Assembly: GCA_014377015.1 (NCBI GenBank)
Contig: JACMQL010000003.1
Location: 1 to 33,363 of the forward strand
Source of the DNA: Actinomycetota bacterium
GTDB lineage: Bacteria; Actinomycetota; Actinomycetes; Nanopelagicales; Nanopelagicaceae
Direction: 5' to 3'
Length of the DNA: 33,363 bases
Part shown: piece after piece, positions 24,801-33,363 of the stretch
Layout: each line of letters opens with the position of its first letter
How positions within the stretch are numbered: position 1 is the stretch's first letter
The notes under the pieces: generated by a model
The model's input: only the letters and a program-made list of their open reading frames with translations
Database searches by the model: none
What the model was told of the DNA's origin: nothing
Translations under genes and position numbers: made by a program

Positions 24801-25002
24801 GACCTTCCGCAATCCGCGCGAGCGCGCTTTCGATCAGCACGGTTGTCTTACCCGTGCCTGGCGCACCTCGAACTATGAGCGGGGTGCCGCGATGGGCGAT
24901 TGCTTCTTGTTGCTCAGGTGAGAATTCATACTGCGGTGGCACGATTGTGCGTCGAACCAATCCCGTGATGAAGGATCCAGGCGCAGAGTTCATGGCTCCC
25001 AT
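21832..25002 (-). CDS. adnA: AdnA-like helicase-nuclease subunit with probable Fe-S cluster
   Basis: The 1056-residue protein is the partner of AdnB. The motor shows Walker A GAPGTGKT (46-53), VDEFQESDPAQ, TVHSAKGREWE and YVAATRAKSQL. The nuclease domain shows GNVDRLEV, VIDFKTGG and QMQAYQLG. A Cys in FSECGLKWF together with CTHCAVRSSC could hold the 4Fe-4S staple found in AddB-type nucleases. AdnB's C-terminus lacks this set. ATG 25002 was chosen; ATG 24993 is possible. It lies 50 nt downstream of argG on the same strand and may be co-transcribed with it, though no functional link is evident. Position next to adnB, uvrD2 and nudC matches Rv3202c. Confidence 0.92.
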   Translation of the reverse strand: MGAMNSAPGSFITGLVRRTIVPPQYEFSPEQQEAIAHRGTPLIVRGAPGTGKTTVLIESALARIAEGQDPNSILILTYGRERAAELRDEIALRAAAGSPGIMNEPIARTFHSLAFSILKMRENPDEPEPILMSGPEQDMIIRELLQGDIENGATYWHADLNDPKAPAIATRGFARELRDLILRAAERDISPKELAKLGAEQDEKYWQSCAHFWEQYLEILSIQEISAGDAKRKVDPSQIVIEAYYHLQNNSELADQLRMRFTTIMVDEFQESDPAQRLLLRELVGSDVLLCADEASAVGRFRGADPDKLSDELEFYLAKGKEITLLDNFRSSREIFSIATSLASQFSNEKYARAQRCAVEVSEAHKPPLIACLRTQSEEAHFIAYQFRRAHLIEGVPWSQMAVILRAPGAVATALRRAFGQAGIPVATEMEVLSSNPAIAPLILMAKVALHEESLTAQMCETLVLSEFGGADAVSLRRIRRALLMSREEGNLHTGAQLLIEAVKSGDVAIEGADSLLRIHDLLARARKVLRRKNAQGEDLLWEIWSNAVTSDGEKLSESWRRQALRGGARGAVADRDLDAIMQLFESARRFADRFPYSGPESFIRQITQENIAGDVITAKGQRPDVVEIVTVHSAKGREWEMVAIAGLQEGTWPNLRQRGSLLGSERLVERLRHGIVEHAQLDVFAANGLANDERRLIYVAATRAKSQLIVTSIRREDEEPSIYFEEVVEFVLGEKSRGELLTEVPRPLTTNALVATLRNELAGERAELSAALLARLAIEGVAVADTDNWYGVLPISSDAPIVAPGALVLVSPSSSESFSECGLKWFLERNGGTDGDSTAQVLGSAIHAFAAMMEQDSSLSEESLIEKLKSSWNLIDPNSGWVRNKQLTRAIEMIRKFVKYHQSSQNTIVGVEKKFEVVVGRARISGNVDRLEVTADGGLYVIDFKTGGTATSIPDAAENKQMQAYQLGIIEGGFSYLHPSTTSAGAELVFLGTSSKDATKRSQPPVDVESVRKEINEIAEGMGSGTFFATINKLCTHCAVRSSCPIQSDGQTVIG

Positions 25003-25052
25003 TCAACCTGACTGCAGTGACACTTGCGGCGTTTTGGCCCAACGGGGCGGTC

Positions 25053-26504
<1,452 letters not shown>

Positions 26505-28406
26505 TTATACGTTTAGGTTTGCGCGCTTTTGACGAGAAGTGAGGCGTGCGCGCTCGTCTCCACTCAGAATAACTTTGCGGATACGTACAACCTTCGGCGT
26601 CACTTCTACACATTCGTCTTCCCGGCAGAATTCGAGTGCACCTTCCATATTGAGTTTCTTCGGCGGGATCAGTCTTTCGGACTCATCAGTACCGGAAGCG
26701 CGCATGTTGGTGAGCTTCTTCTCGCGAACGCAGTTGACGTCCATGTCATCAGAGCGAGAATTTTCGCCAATAACCATGCCCTCATAAACCTCATCGCCAG
26801 GTTCGACGAAGATGCTTCCGCGATCTTGAATTCCATACAGAGCGTACGAAGTAACCGCGCCCATACGGTCAGAAACCAATGAGCCAGTTCCGCGCGTGCG
26901 GATGTCGCCGTGCCATGCCTCGTATCCGTCGAATACGTGGTGAAGCAATCCTGTTCCACGAGTTTCGGTAAGGAACTCAGTGCGGAATCCGATAAGTCCA
27001 CGTGAAGGAACGCGGTATTCCAGGCGAATCCATCCGGTTCCGTGGTTGACCATTTGCTCCATGCGAGCCTTACGAAGTGCCATAAGTTGGGTGATGACAC
27101 CTAAATAATCTTCTGGGGCATCGATAGTTAAGTGCTCCATCGGCTCGTGGATCTTGCCATCGATTGTCTTGATAACAACCTGCGGCTTACCAACGGTAAG
27201 TTCGAAACCTTCGCGCTTCATGATCTCTACCAGAACTGCCAACTGAAGTTCGCCGCGACCTTGGACTTCCCAAGTGTCAGGACGTTCGGTATTCAAAACG
27301 CGAAGCGAGACGTTACCCACGAGCTCAGCATCAAGTCGACCCTTCACCTGACGTGCGGTGAGTTTGGTTCCACTGCGACCTGCGAGCGGAGAGGTATTAA
27401 TACCAATCGTCATCGAGATTGACGGCTCATCAACAATGATCAATGGAAGTGCAACCGGATTTTCTGTATCAGCAAGAGTTTCGCCCAAAGTAATTGTTTC
27501 GATTCCGGCTACGGCGATGATGTCACCAGGATGGGCTTCAAGTGCGGGTACGCGATCGAGTGCTTCAGTAATAAGGAGTTCTGAAACCTTTATCTTCTCC
27601 ATCGTTCCATCGGTCTTCATCCAGGTGACCATCTGGCCCTTCCTGATCACACCTTCGCGAACGCGACAGAGTGCAAGACGGCCAAGGAACGGAGATGAGT
27701 CGAGGTTGGTGACGTGTGCCTGAAGCGGTGCGCCCTCGTGATAAACAGGAGCAGGAATCGCAGAAAAGATAGTGTCGAAAAGTACGTCGAGGTTTTCTTC
27801 TTCGGGCATTCCACCGTCTGCTGGACGGGTGAGTGAGGCACGACCAGCTTTCGCAGAGGCATATACAACCGGGAATTCAATCTGTTCTTCATTTGCATCG
27901 AGATCGAGGAATAGTTCGTAGGTTTCATCGACAACCTGAGCAATACGTGAATCGGGACGATCAACTTTGTTGATGAGCAAAATTACCGGCAAATTCTTCT
28001 GTAACGCCTTGCGCAAAACGAAACGCGTCTGCGGAAGCGGACCCTCTGATGCATCCACCAACAAGATAACGCCGTCGACCATTTCAAGTCCGCGCTCTAC
28101 TTCGCCACCGAAATCGGCGTGGCCAGGAGTGTCAATAATGTTAACGATGGTGTCCCCACGCTTTACTGCGGTGTTCTTGGCAAGAATCGTGATGCCCTTT
28201 TCGCGCTCGAGGTCCATCGAGTCCATCATGCGCTCTTGGCCCTCGTCTTGCTTTTTGTAGGCGGCAAAAGCGCCCGACTGCCACAACATGGCATCTACAA
28301 GGGTGGTCTTTCCATGGTCAACGTGGGCGATGATGGCCACATTTCGCAGGTTTTCGCGTTTTTTGATCGGCAATCCAGCCAAATGCGCGCTTGATGACTT
28401 AGGCAT
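26505..28406 (-). CDS. typA: Translational GTPase TypA/BipA
   Basis: The 633-residue protein is a ribosome-associated GTPase of the EF-G/LepA class that aids 50S assembly and growth under stress. G motifs are intact: AHVDHGKTTLVDAML (G1), the GITI switch (G2), DTPGHADFGGEVERG (G3), NKVDRPDSR (G4) and YASAKAG (G5). Domain II and the EF-G-like C-terminal domains follow, and the length is normal. The ATG at 28406 gives MPKSSSAHL. No strong ribosome binding site is visible; TTGAG lies about 7 nt upstream. It heads the minus-strand run typA-argG-adnA-adnB. The 121-nt gap to mmsA upstream probably holds its promoter, which I could not place. Confidence 0.96.
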   Translation of the reverse strand: MPKSSSAHLAGLPIKKRENLRNVAIIAHVDHGKTTLVDAMLWQSGAFAAYKKQDEGQERMMDSMDLEREKGITILAKNTAVKRGDTIVNIIDTPGHADFGGEVERGLEMVDGVILLVDASEGPLPQTRFVLRKALQKNLPVILLINKVDRPDSRIAQVVDETYELFLDLDANEEQIEFPVVYASAKAGRASLTRPADGGMPEEENLDVLFDTIFSAIPAPVYHEGAPLQAHVTNLDSSPFLGRLALCRVREGVIRKGQMVTWMKTDGTMEKIKVSELLITEALDRVPALEAHPGDIIAVAGIETITLGETLADTENPVALPLIIVDEPSISMTIGINTSPLAGRSGTKLTARQVKGRLDAELVGNVSLRVLNTERPDTWEVQGRGELQLAVLVEIMKREGFELTVGKPQVVIKTIDGKIHEPMEHLTIDAPEDYLGVITQLMALRKARMEQMVNHGTGWIRLEYRVPSRGLIGFRTEFLTETRGTGLLHHVFDGYEAWHGDIRTRGTGSLVSDRMGAVTSYALYGIQDRGSIFVEPGDEVYEGMVIGENSRSDDMDVNCVREKKLTNMRASGTDESERLIPPKKLNMEGALEFCREDECVEVTPKVVRIRKVILSGDERARLTSRQKRANLNV

Positions 28407-28527
28407 TGTAATCTCAATTCCACTCGATTGTGCTCATGATCAACATCAATAGAGCGGTGCAGAATACCATCTAGCGCATACATCTCTTAAATCGTCTGTT
28501 TTCACTGCGCAAATTACAGCGTAAAAC

Positions 28528-30012
28528 TTAGCTATTTTGTGGGAAGCCTAAATTGATTCCACCATGGCTCGGATCCAGCCATCGACTAGTGACGACCTTT
28601 CCGCGAGTAAAGAAATGCACTCCCTCGGTGCCATGTGCATGCGAATCACCAAATAGGGAATTCTTCCAACCGCCGAATGAGTAATACGCCATGGGAACAG
28701 GAATCGGCACATTGATTCCAACCATTCCGACTTCTACTTCATTCTGGAATCTGCGGGCGGCGCCTCCATCATTTGTGAAGATCGCAGTGCCGTTTCCATA
28801 TGGATGTTCATTCACAAGTGCAAGAGCTTCGTCATAAGTATTCACGCGCAGCACGCTGAGCACCGGTCCGAAAATTTCATCCTGGTAAAGACTCATCTCA
28901 GATGTGACATTGTCAAAAAGCGTAGGTCCGAGCCAGAAGCCATCTCCTGCAACCTCAACGTTGCGTCCGTCCACAACGACTGTTGCACCTTGCGCCTCTC
29001 CCGCGGCAATATATCCAGCGACTTTGTCACGATGAATCTTTGTCACAAGCGGTCCCATATCGGCGCCCTTTGTTCCATCACCAGTTTTGAGATTAGCCAT
29101 GCGCGCCGTGATCTTTTCGATCAAAGTGTCCGCGATTGGACCAACAGCAACGAGTGCGGAAATCGCCATGCATCGCTCGCCCGCAGAACCAAAGCCCGCA
29201 TTAATCGCCGCATCAGCTGCCAGATCAAGATCGGCGTCGGGTAAGACAACCATGTGGTTTTTAGCTCCACCAAGTGCCTGAACGCGCTTACCAGATTTTG
29301 TTCCGGTTTCGTAAACATACTTCGCGATTGGAGTAGACCCGACAAAGGAGATGGACTTGATTCCAGGGTGGGTGAGCAAAGCGTCGACTGCAACTTTGTC
29401 TCCGTGCACAACGTTAAATACTCCGTCAGGTAAACCCGCTTCCTTCCAAAGTTTTGCGATAAACATGATTGCACTCGGGTCTTTCTCCGAAGGCTTCACG
29501 ATCACAGTGTTGCCTGCTGCAATTGCTACGGGGAAAAACCACATTGGCACCATGGCCGGAAAATTAAATGGCGAAATAATTGCTACCGGTCCCAACGGTT
29601 GGCGAATTGAGTACACATCAACGCCCGTTGAAACTTCTTCCGAGAATCCGCCTTTCAGAAGATGCGGAATTCCACATGCAAATTCAACTACTTCTAAACC
29701 ACGCGTGACTTCGCCCGCCGCATCGCTTAACACTTTGCCGTGTTCAGAAGTGATCAACGCGGCGATTTTCTCCTTATTAGTATTAACCAATTCTCTAAAA
29801 GCAAAAAGAACCTGGACGCGCTTAGTCAAAGAACTATGGCGCCACTCATCGAAAGCGCGCGCCGCGACTTTAACTGCCTCATCAACTTGTGCTTCGTCGG
29901 CGAACGCGACATTTCCCGTCACAACACCAGTAGCAGGATTGAATATTTCCCCTACACGATGAGATTCTTTTGTTGAAAGTGCGCCATCAATCCAATGCTG
30001 TACATGGTCCAT
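28528..30012 (-). CDS. mmsA: CoA-acylating methylmalonate-semialdehyde dehydrogenase
   Basis: The 494-residue NAD-dependent enzyme oxidises malonate or methylmalonate semialdehyde to acetyl- or propionyl-CoA. It has the MMSDH form of the aldehyde dehydrogenase fold: FNFPAMVPMWFFPVAIA, the cofactor segment VKPSEKDPS, and the catalytic motif GERCMA with Cys281. This differs from the EGxxC pattern of ordinary aldehyde dehydrogenases. It is divergent from a class-III aminotransferase whose product could be its semialdehyde substrate. TAGCGT lies 6 nt before the ATG, so the mRNA is probably leaderless. MMSDH also serves valine and inositol breakdown (iolA), but no such genes are seen here. Confidence 0.93.
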   Translation of the reverse strand: MDHVQHWIDGALSTKESHRVGEIFNPATGVVTGNVAFADEAQVDEAVKVAARAFDEWRHSSLTKRVQVLFAFRELVNTNKEKIAALITSEHGKVLSDAAGEVTRGLEVVEFACGIPHLLKGGFSEEVSTGVDVYSIRQPLGPVAIISPFNFPAMVPMWFFPVAIAAGNTVIVKPSEKDPSAIMFIAKLWKEAGLPDGVFNVVHGDKVAVDALLTHPGIKSISFVGSTPIAKYVYETGTKSGKRVQALGGAKNHMVVLPDADLDLAADAAINAGFGSAGERCMAISALVAVGPIADTLIEKITARMANLKTGDGTKGADMGPLVTKIHRDKVAGYIAAGEAQGATVVVDGRNVEVAGDGFWLGPTLFDNVTSEMSLYQDEIFGPVLSVLRVNTYDEALALVNEHPYGNGTAIFTNDGGAARRFQNEVEVGMVGINVPIPVPMAYYSFGGWKNSLFGDSHAHGTEGVHFFTRGKVVTSRWLDPSHGGINLGFPQNS

Positions 30013-30018
30013 ATACCC

Positions 30019-30059
30019 ACGCTACTTGAGAGGGTTATAGTTGCGCTACACGAGCGTAA
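30019..30059. promoter_or_regulatory. Divergent mmsA/aminotransferase control region with imperfect palindrome
   Basis: Between the two start codons lies TTGCGCT-ACACG-AGCGTAA (30041-30059), arms matching at 6 of 7 positions, a plausible dimeric repressor site. TATAGT (30036-30041) on + abuts it as a possible -10 for the aminotransferase gene. On minus, TAGCGT (30024-30019) stands 6 nt before the mmsA ATG. No regulator gene is adjacent. Confidence 0.4.
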
Positions 30060-30081
30060 AGAGAGTCAAGAGGTTTGTGCA

Positions 30082-31431
30082 ATGAGTGAGCCGATGGTGA
30101 ATCCCGAGACCGGCGCAGAGGTTTATGCAGATGATCGCGCCTATGTTTTTCATTCATGGTCTGCGCAGGCTCAAATAAAGCCCATTCCTGTCGCAGGTGC
30201 GCAGGGTTCCTATTTCTGGGATTACGACGGCAAGAAATACCTTGATTTCTCGTGCCAATTAGTTTTCACCAACATTGGACACCAGCATCCAAAAGTTGTC
30301 AAAGCAATCCAAGAGCAGGCCGCGGTGTTGACTACTATTGCACCGCAACATGCGAACATCGCACGCAACGAAGCCGCAAAAAGAATCGTCGAACTTGCCG
30401 GAGCGAACTTCCAGAAAGTCTTCTTTACCAACGCCGGTGCCGACGCGGTCGAAAACGCAATTCGCCTGGCGCGTCAACACACAGGGAAATCAAAAATACT
30501 CTCCACTTACCGTTCGTATCACGGCAACACTGGAGCATCTATTGCGGCAACAGGTGACCCCCGCCGCTTCCCTAATGAATATGCAAACGGCCACGTGCAT
30601 TTCTGGGGACCATACCTTTATCGATCTTCCTTCTGGGCGAGTAATGAAGCCGAGGAATGCCAGCGTGCCCTCGAACACTTAGAACAGACCATTATTTTCG
30701 AAGGTCCGAAAACCATTGCCGCAATATTATTAGAGAGCATCCCCGGTACCGCCGGAATCCTTGTTCCACCGAAGGGATATCTCGACGGAGTACGAGCCCT
30801 CTGCGACAAGTACGAAATCCTATGGATTGCCGATGAAGTCATGGCTGGATTTGGCCGCGCTGGTAAATGGTTTGCGTTTCAACATTCCAACTCAGTGCCT
30901 GATCTGATCGTTTTCGCAAAGGGCGTCACATCAGGTTATGTGCCACTGGGCGGAGTCATCATTCCTCCACATATCGCGAAGACTTTCGACGACCGCGTAT
31001 TTCCTGGTGGACTTACTTATTCAGGACACCCACTGGCTTGCGCAACTGCAGTTGCAACCATAGATGCCATGAAAGAAGAGGGAATCGTCGAAAACGCAGC
31101 GCGCATTGGTGAAAATATCTTGGGTCCAGGACTGCGCGCATTGGCACTAAAGCACGATGTCATCGGTGACGTCCGAGGAGTCGGCGTCTTCTGGGGCTTG
31201 GACATAGTTTCCAACCGCGCAACTCGTGCACCTATGGCTCCTTACGGCGGCACGAGTCCGGAAATGAACGAACTCGTCGCGGCTTGTCGCAAAAACGGCT
31301 TGATGCCATTTCCAAATTTCAACCGCCTTCATATGACACCACCGTGCAACATCTCAGAAGCCGATGCAAAACTCGGACTCGAACTTCTGGACAAGTCACT
31401 AGCTGAAATTGGCAAGTACTACACCAACTGA
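30082..31431 (+). CDS. Class-III PLP-dependent aminotransferase (omega-amino acid type)
   Basis: The 449-residue enzyme has the class-III pattern: GSYFWDYDGKKYLDF near the N-terminus, FFTNAGADAVENAIRLAR, YRSYHGNT, WIADEVMAGFGRAGKWF, and FAKGVTSGYVPLG with the PLP-binding Lys280. The best fit is an omega-amino acid:pyruvate transaminase acting on beta-alanine, beta-aminoisobutyrate or taurine. Divergence from mmsA favours the first two, since transamination yields malonate or methylmalonate semialdehyde. The pair would feed pyrimidine or valine breakdown products into CoA metabolism. ATG 30082 has AGAGG 8 nt upstream. The frame runs back to 29995, inside mmsA, and that start is rejected. Exact substrate is inferred. 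Confidence 0.85.
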   Translation: MSEPMVNPETGAEVYADDRAYVFHSWSAQAQIKPIPVAGAQGSYFWDYDGKKYLDFSCQLVFTNIGHQHPKVVKAIQEQAAVLTTIAPQHANIARNEAAKRIVELAGANFQKVFFTNAGADAVENAIRLARQHTGKSKILSTYRSYHGNTGASIAATGDPRRFPNEYANGHVHFWGPYLYRSSFWASNEAEECQRALEHLEQTIIFEGPKTIAAILLESIPGTAGILVPPKGYLDGVRALCDKYEILWIADEVMAGFGRAGKWFAFQHSNSVPDLIVFAKGVTSGYVPLGGVIIPPHIAKTFDDRVFPGGLTYSGHPLACATAVATIDAMKEEGIVENAARIGENILGPGLRALALKHDVIGDVRGVGVFWGLDIVSNRATRAPMAPYGGTSPEMNELVAACRKNGLMPFPNFNRLHMTPPCNISEADAKLGLELLDKSLAEIGKYYTN

Positions 31432-31481
31432 AAGAAACAGAGGTCCAAGTTGGAATGTGGCCCCTGGTTGCCCTCTAATCT

Positions 31482-31516
31482 GCCCATATTCCCACTTTGG
31501 GATTATGGGCTAAACT
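31482..31516 (+). promoter_or_regulatory. 29-bp palindromic operator and promoter of the toxin-antitoxin genes
   Basis: Arms GCCCATATTCCCA (31482-31494) and TGGGATTATGGGC (31498-31510) match at 12 of 13 positions around CTT. TTCCCA (31489-31494), a 16-nt spacer and TAAACT (31511-31516) form a promoter inside and beside it. The ATG is 6 nt after the -10, so the transcript should be leaderless. Autoregulation by the antitoxin is the expected use. Confidence 0.65.
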
Positions 31517-31522
31517 GTTGGG

Positions 31523-31771
31523 ATGGAGACTGAAACCGCGACAAGCATTGTTGAGACTGACGCACGCAGTCGAGTGGTGCTCCCTGGGCACAGCAACCGC
31601 AGATACATCATGGAAGATTTGCCTGATGGAGCCATTCTCCTGCAGCCAGCCGTCGTGGTCTCGGAAGCCCAGCTCGAATACCTTTCCACACCAGAATTGC
31701 GTGACCTCTTATCAAGGGCCGCTACTTCAAAGACAGTAGCTCGCCCGCGCCGTCAACGTCGCCCTGAGTGA
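31523..31771 (+). CDS. AbrB/MazE-like antitoxin
   Basis: The 82-residue protein has a central beta-rich segment (about 12-45) with TDARSRVVLPGH, resembling the SpoVT/AbrB-type swapped-hairpin DNA-binding domain. A helical part follows (SEAQLEYLSTPELRDLLSRAA), then a basic tail RPRRQRRPE. Its stop codon overlaps the GTG of the next gene (GTGA), and a strong palindrome lies just upstream, both usual for type II antitoxins. It would bind DNA and neutralise the partner toxin. The family name is by resemblance only; pairing and operator are the stronger evidence. Confidence 0.7.
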   Translation: METETATSIVETDARSRVVLPGHSNRRYIMEDLPDGAILLQPAVVVSEAQLEYLSTPELRDLLSRAATSKTVARPRRQRRPE

Positions 31772-32052
31772 CACCTTCTCCTGGGCCAGATGAGTACTCA
31801 GAAGTTGCTGACGCACAACTGGACCAATTAGAAAAAGGTCCCGACGCGGTTCTTTATAACCAAATACTCAATGTGTGCGAACAGATTCTCGATAATCCTG
31901 CATCCGTTCGGAAGTTTTCCGCGACAATCTCCACCACTGAGGGCGTGCGCTTTCGTACTCCTATACCCGGTCAAGAGCCATACAAAATCTTTTGGTCAAT
32001 GAGTCAAGCCAGTTCGGTTCGAATCGAAGCGGTCTTTCCATATCCCACCTAA
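31768..32052 (+). CDS. RelE/ParE-like toxin
   Basis: The 94-residue product starts at a GTG overlapping the antitoxin stop by 4 nt. After an acidic helix-rich first half (about 10-45), a strand pattern follows: VRKFSATISTTEGVRFRTPIPG, split as VRKFSATIST then TEGVRFRTPIPG, and YKIFWSMSQASSVRIEAVFPYP. The terminal strand RIEAVFPYP is typical of RelE/ParE toxins of this sort. Whether it cuts mRNA (RelE) or blocks gyrase (ParE) cannot be told. It converges on ychF with a 20-nt gap. Confidence 0.65.
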   Translation: MTPSPGPDEYSEVADAQLDQLEKGPDAVLYNQILNVCEQILDNPASVRKFSATISTTEGVRFRTPIPGQEPYKIFWSMSQASSVRIEAVFPYPT

Positions 32053-32072
32053 CGCTGATGAAGTGTTAAGAG

Positions 32073-33146
32073 TTAGACGTTAAATCTAAATTCCACGACG
32101 TCGCCATCGTGCATCACATAATCCTTACCTTCCATCCGTACTTTTCCTTTTGACTTTGCTTCAGCCATGGATCCACACGTAACGAGATCGTCATAGGAAA
32201 CGACTTCGGCCTTAATGAATCCCTTTTGGAAATCAGTATGAATCACGCCCGCCGCCACTGGTGCGGTATCGCCGACATGTATCGTCCACGCACGCGCTTC
32301 TTTTGGACCAGCCGTGAGATAAGTCTGCAATCCCAAAGTCCTAAATCCGACATGAGCAAGTGTGGCAAGTCCGGGTTCGGATAATCCGATGGAGTTAAGC
32401 AACTCGAGCGCATCTTCGTCACTTAGTTCGGCCAACTCTGCTTCAGTTTTCGCATCAAGGAAAATAGCTTCGGCAGGTGCGACAAGTGCTTCAAGATTCT
32501 TACGAAGTCGCGGGTCGTTGAGTTCGGCAGCATCAACATTAAATACATAAAGAAATGGCTTAGCAGTCATCAAGTGCAATTCAGCGAGCGCCGCTAAATC
32601 AACATTGCTACCCGACAATGGCTTGCCAGCATTAAGCACAGCCTCCGCAGCTTTAATTGCTTCAACGACCACTTGTCGATCTTTGTTGGTCTTGGCTTCC
32701 TTCTCAATTCGCGGAAGTGCTTTCTCTATTGTCTGCAGATCTGCCAGCGCAAGTTCGGTGTTGATGATCTCCATATCGCTGGCGGGATCAACTCGTCCTT
32801 CAACGTGCACGACATCATCATCATTGAAAACGCGAATTACCTGACAAATGGCATCGGTCTCGCGGATATTTGCGAGGAACTGATTGCCAAGGCCGGCTCC
32901 CTCGGATGCACCTTTTACTATTCCGGCGATATCCACGAAAGACACGACCGCCGGCAAAATCTTCTGCGACCCGAAGATCTGGGCCAAAACGCTCAGGCGC
33001 GAATCGGGCACGCCAACGACGCCCACATTTGGCTCGATCGTGGCAAAGGGATAGTTGGCGGCCAGGACGTTGTTCTTGGTCAGGGCATTAAAAAGAGTGG
33101 ACTTGCCAACGTTGGGCATTCCGACGATTCCGATTGAGAGGCTCAC
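32073..33146 (-). CDS. ychF: Redox-regulated ATPase YchF (Obg-related)
   Basis: The 357-residue P-loop protein has [15 protein letters not shown] at residues 8-22, [28 protein letters not shown] in the place of the Obg NKxD motif (which explains ATP over GTP preference in this family), and a C-terminal TGS domain ending VEFRFNV. It associates with ribosomes and affects stress responses. The start is GTG 33146. TAGGCT lies 9 nt before it, giving a possible 2-3 nt leader. It stands between the toxin-antitoxin pair and a divergent serine recombinase. Confidence 0.96.
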   Translation of the reverse strand: MSLSIGIVGMPNVGKSTLFNALTKNNVLAANYPFATIEPNVGVVGVPDSRLSVLAQIFGSQKILPAVVSFVDIAGIVKGASEGAGLGNQFLANIRETDAICQVIRVFNDDDVVHVEGRVDPASDMEIINTELALADLQTIEKALPRIEKEAKTNKDRQVVVEAIKAAEAVLNAGKPLSGSNVDLAALAELHLMTAKPFLYVFNVDAAELNDPRLRKNLEALVAPAEAIFLDAKTEAELAELSDEDALELLNSIGLSEPGLATLAHVGFRTLGLQTYLTAGPKEARAWTIHVGDTAPVAAGVIHTDFQKGFIKAEVVSYDDLVTCGSMAEAKSKGKVRMEGKDYVMHDGDVVEFRFNV

Positions 33147-33187
33147 AAGGAGTAGAGCCTACGGTGCTTTGTGTCGGCTCCCAAATG

Positions 33188-33193
33188 TACTCT
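33188..33193 (+). promoter_or_regulatory. Leaderless -10 element (TACTCT) of the serine recombinase
   Basis: TACTCT ends 7 nt before the ATG at 33201. The same hexamer is the predicted whiB7 -10. No good -35 was found. Confidence 0.4.
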
Positions 33194-33200
33194 GCTAAGT

Positions 33201-33363
33201 ATGTCGCTCCGAGTCGCAATCTACTGTCGAATTAGTGATGATCGAGAAGGATCAGGACTGGGCGTAGCCCGCCAAGAAGAAGATTGCAGGGCACTCGCAA
33301 ACAAGCGTGACTGGTCGGTGGAGCAAGTATTCGTTGATAACGACATTTCTGCATACTGGGGAA
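33201..33363 (+). CDS. Serine recombinase (resolvase/integrase), 5' part only
   Basis: The visible 54 residues begin MSLRVAIYCRISDD and match the N-terminal catalytic domain of serine recombinases, with the nucleophile Ser12 in the CRIS motif and Arg10 before it. GLGVARQEEDC and VFVDNDISAY are also typical, and closest to large serine integrases. The rest lies beyond the window, so integrase cannot be told from resolvase. Its position, divergent from ychF by 54 bp, could mark one end of an integrated element, but no attachment site could be identified from this side alone. Confidence 0.85.
   Translation, partial: MSLRVAIYCRISDDREGSGLGVARQEEDCRALANKRDWSVEQVFVDNDISAYWG

Noticed and set aside
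29995-30081. Aminotransferase start at 29995
   Set aside because: It would overlap the mmsA coding region and the shared promoter; ATG 30082 has a ribosome binding site.

Overview
The window reads as chromosomal DNA of an actinomycete (Actinomycetota) with a GC content near 50% by eye and tight gene packing. Gene order is the evidence. aroA-rsgA-hisN, then the UPF0182 / Lon-like protease / DUF2342 / E1-like set, then whiB7-uvrD2-nudC and the adnB-adnA helicase-nucleases, is a recognisable actinobacterial arrangement; in Mycobacterium tuberculosis it matches roughly Rv3193c to Rv3202c. Moderate GC, overlapping genes and shortened family members suggest a streamlined lineage such as the freshwater Nanopelagicales. 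That placement is an inference.

Layout. 1-567: 3'-truncated SRAP (HMCES/YedK) gene, divergent from aroA. 634-6081: aroA, rsgA, hisN and a copper-type P1B ATPase, all on +. 6157-6269: hairpin terminator and initiator tRNA-fMet on the minus strand. 6336-10240: minus-strand membrane/envelope group (UPF0182, a Lon-like serine protease without its PDZ domain, a small membrane protein). 10345-14308: DUF2342 protein, YgjP-like metallopeptidase, DUF5679 zinc ribbon and orphan E1/cyclodehydratase-like protein on +, with a probable small RNA gene on minus at 11827-11906. 14345-15030: whiB7 with a complete-looking attenuator leader. 15065-17720: uvrD2-nudC on minus. 17748-18587: EEP-family phosphohydrolase on +. 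18551-28406: adnB, adnA, argG and typA on minus. 28528-31431: divergent mmsA and class-III aminotransferase, probably a beta-alanine/beta-aminoisobutyrate degradation pair. 31482-32052: type II toxin-antitoxin pair with a 29-bp palindromic operator. 32073-33146: ychF on minus. 33201-end: N-terminus of a serine recombinase, possibly the edge of an integrated element.

How it works together. Three UvrD-type motors (UvrD2, AdnB, AdnA), SRAP and the recombinase give the window a DNA-repair and recombination flavour. WhiB7 sits beside uvrD2 as in mycobacteria. Its 358-nt leader holds a 46-codon upstream ORF, a strong intrinsic terminator, and a sequence at the end of the upstream ORF that can pair with the terminator's left arm. 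This is the architecture expected of a translation-sensing attenuator that switches on intrinsic antibiotic resistance. Ten genes have a TANNNT hexamer exactly 6-7 nt before the start codon, so leaderless transcription appears to be common here. No CRISPR array, rRNA, insertion sequence or replication origin was seen.
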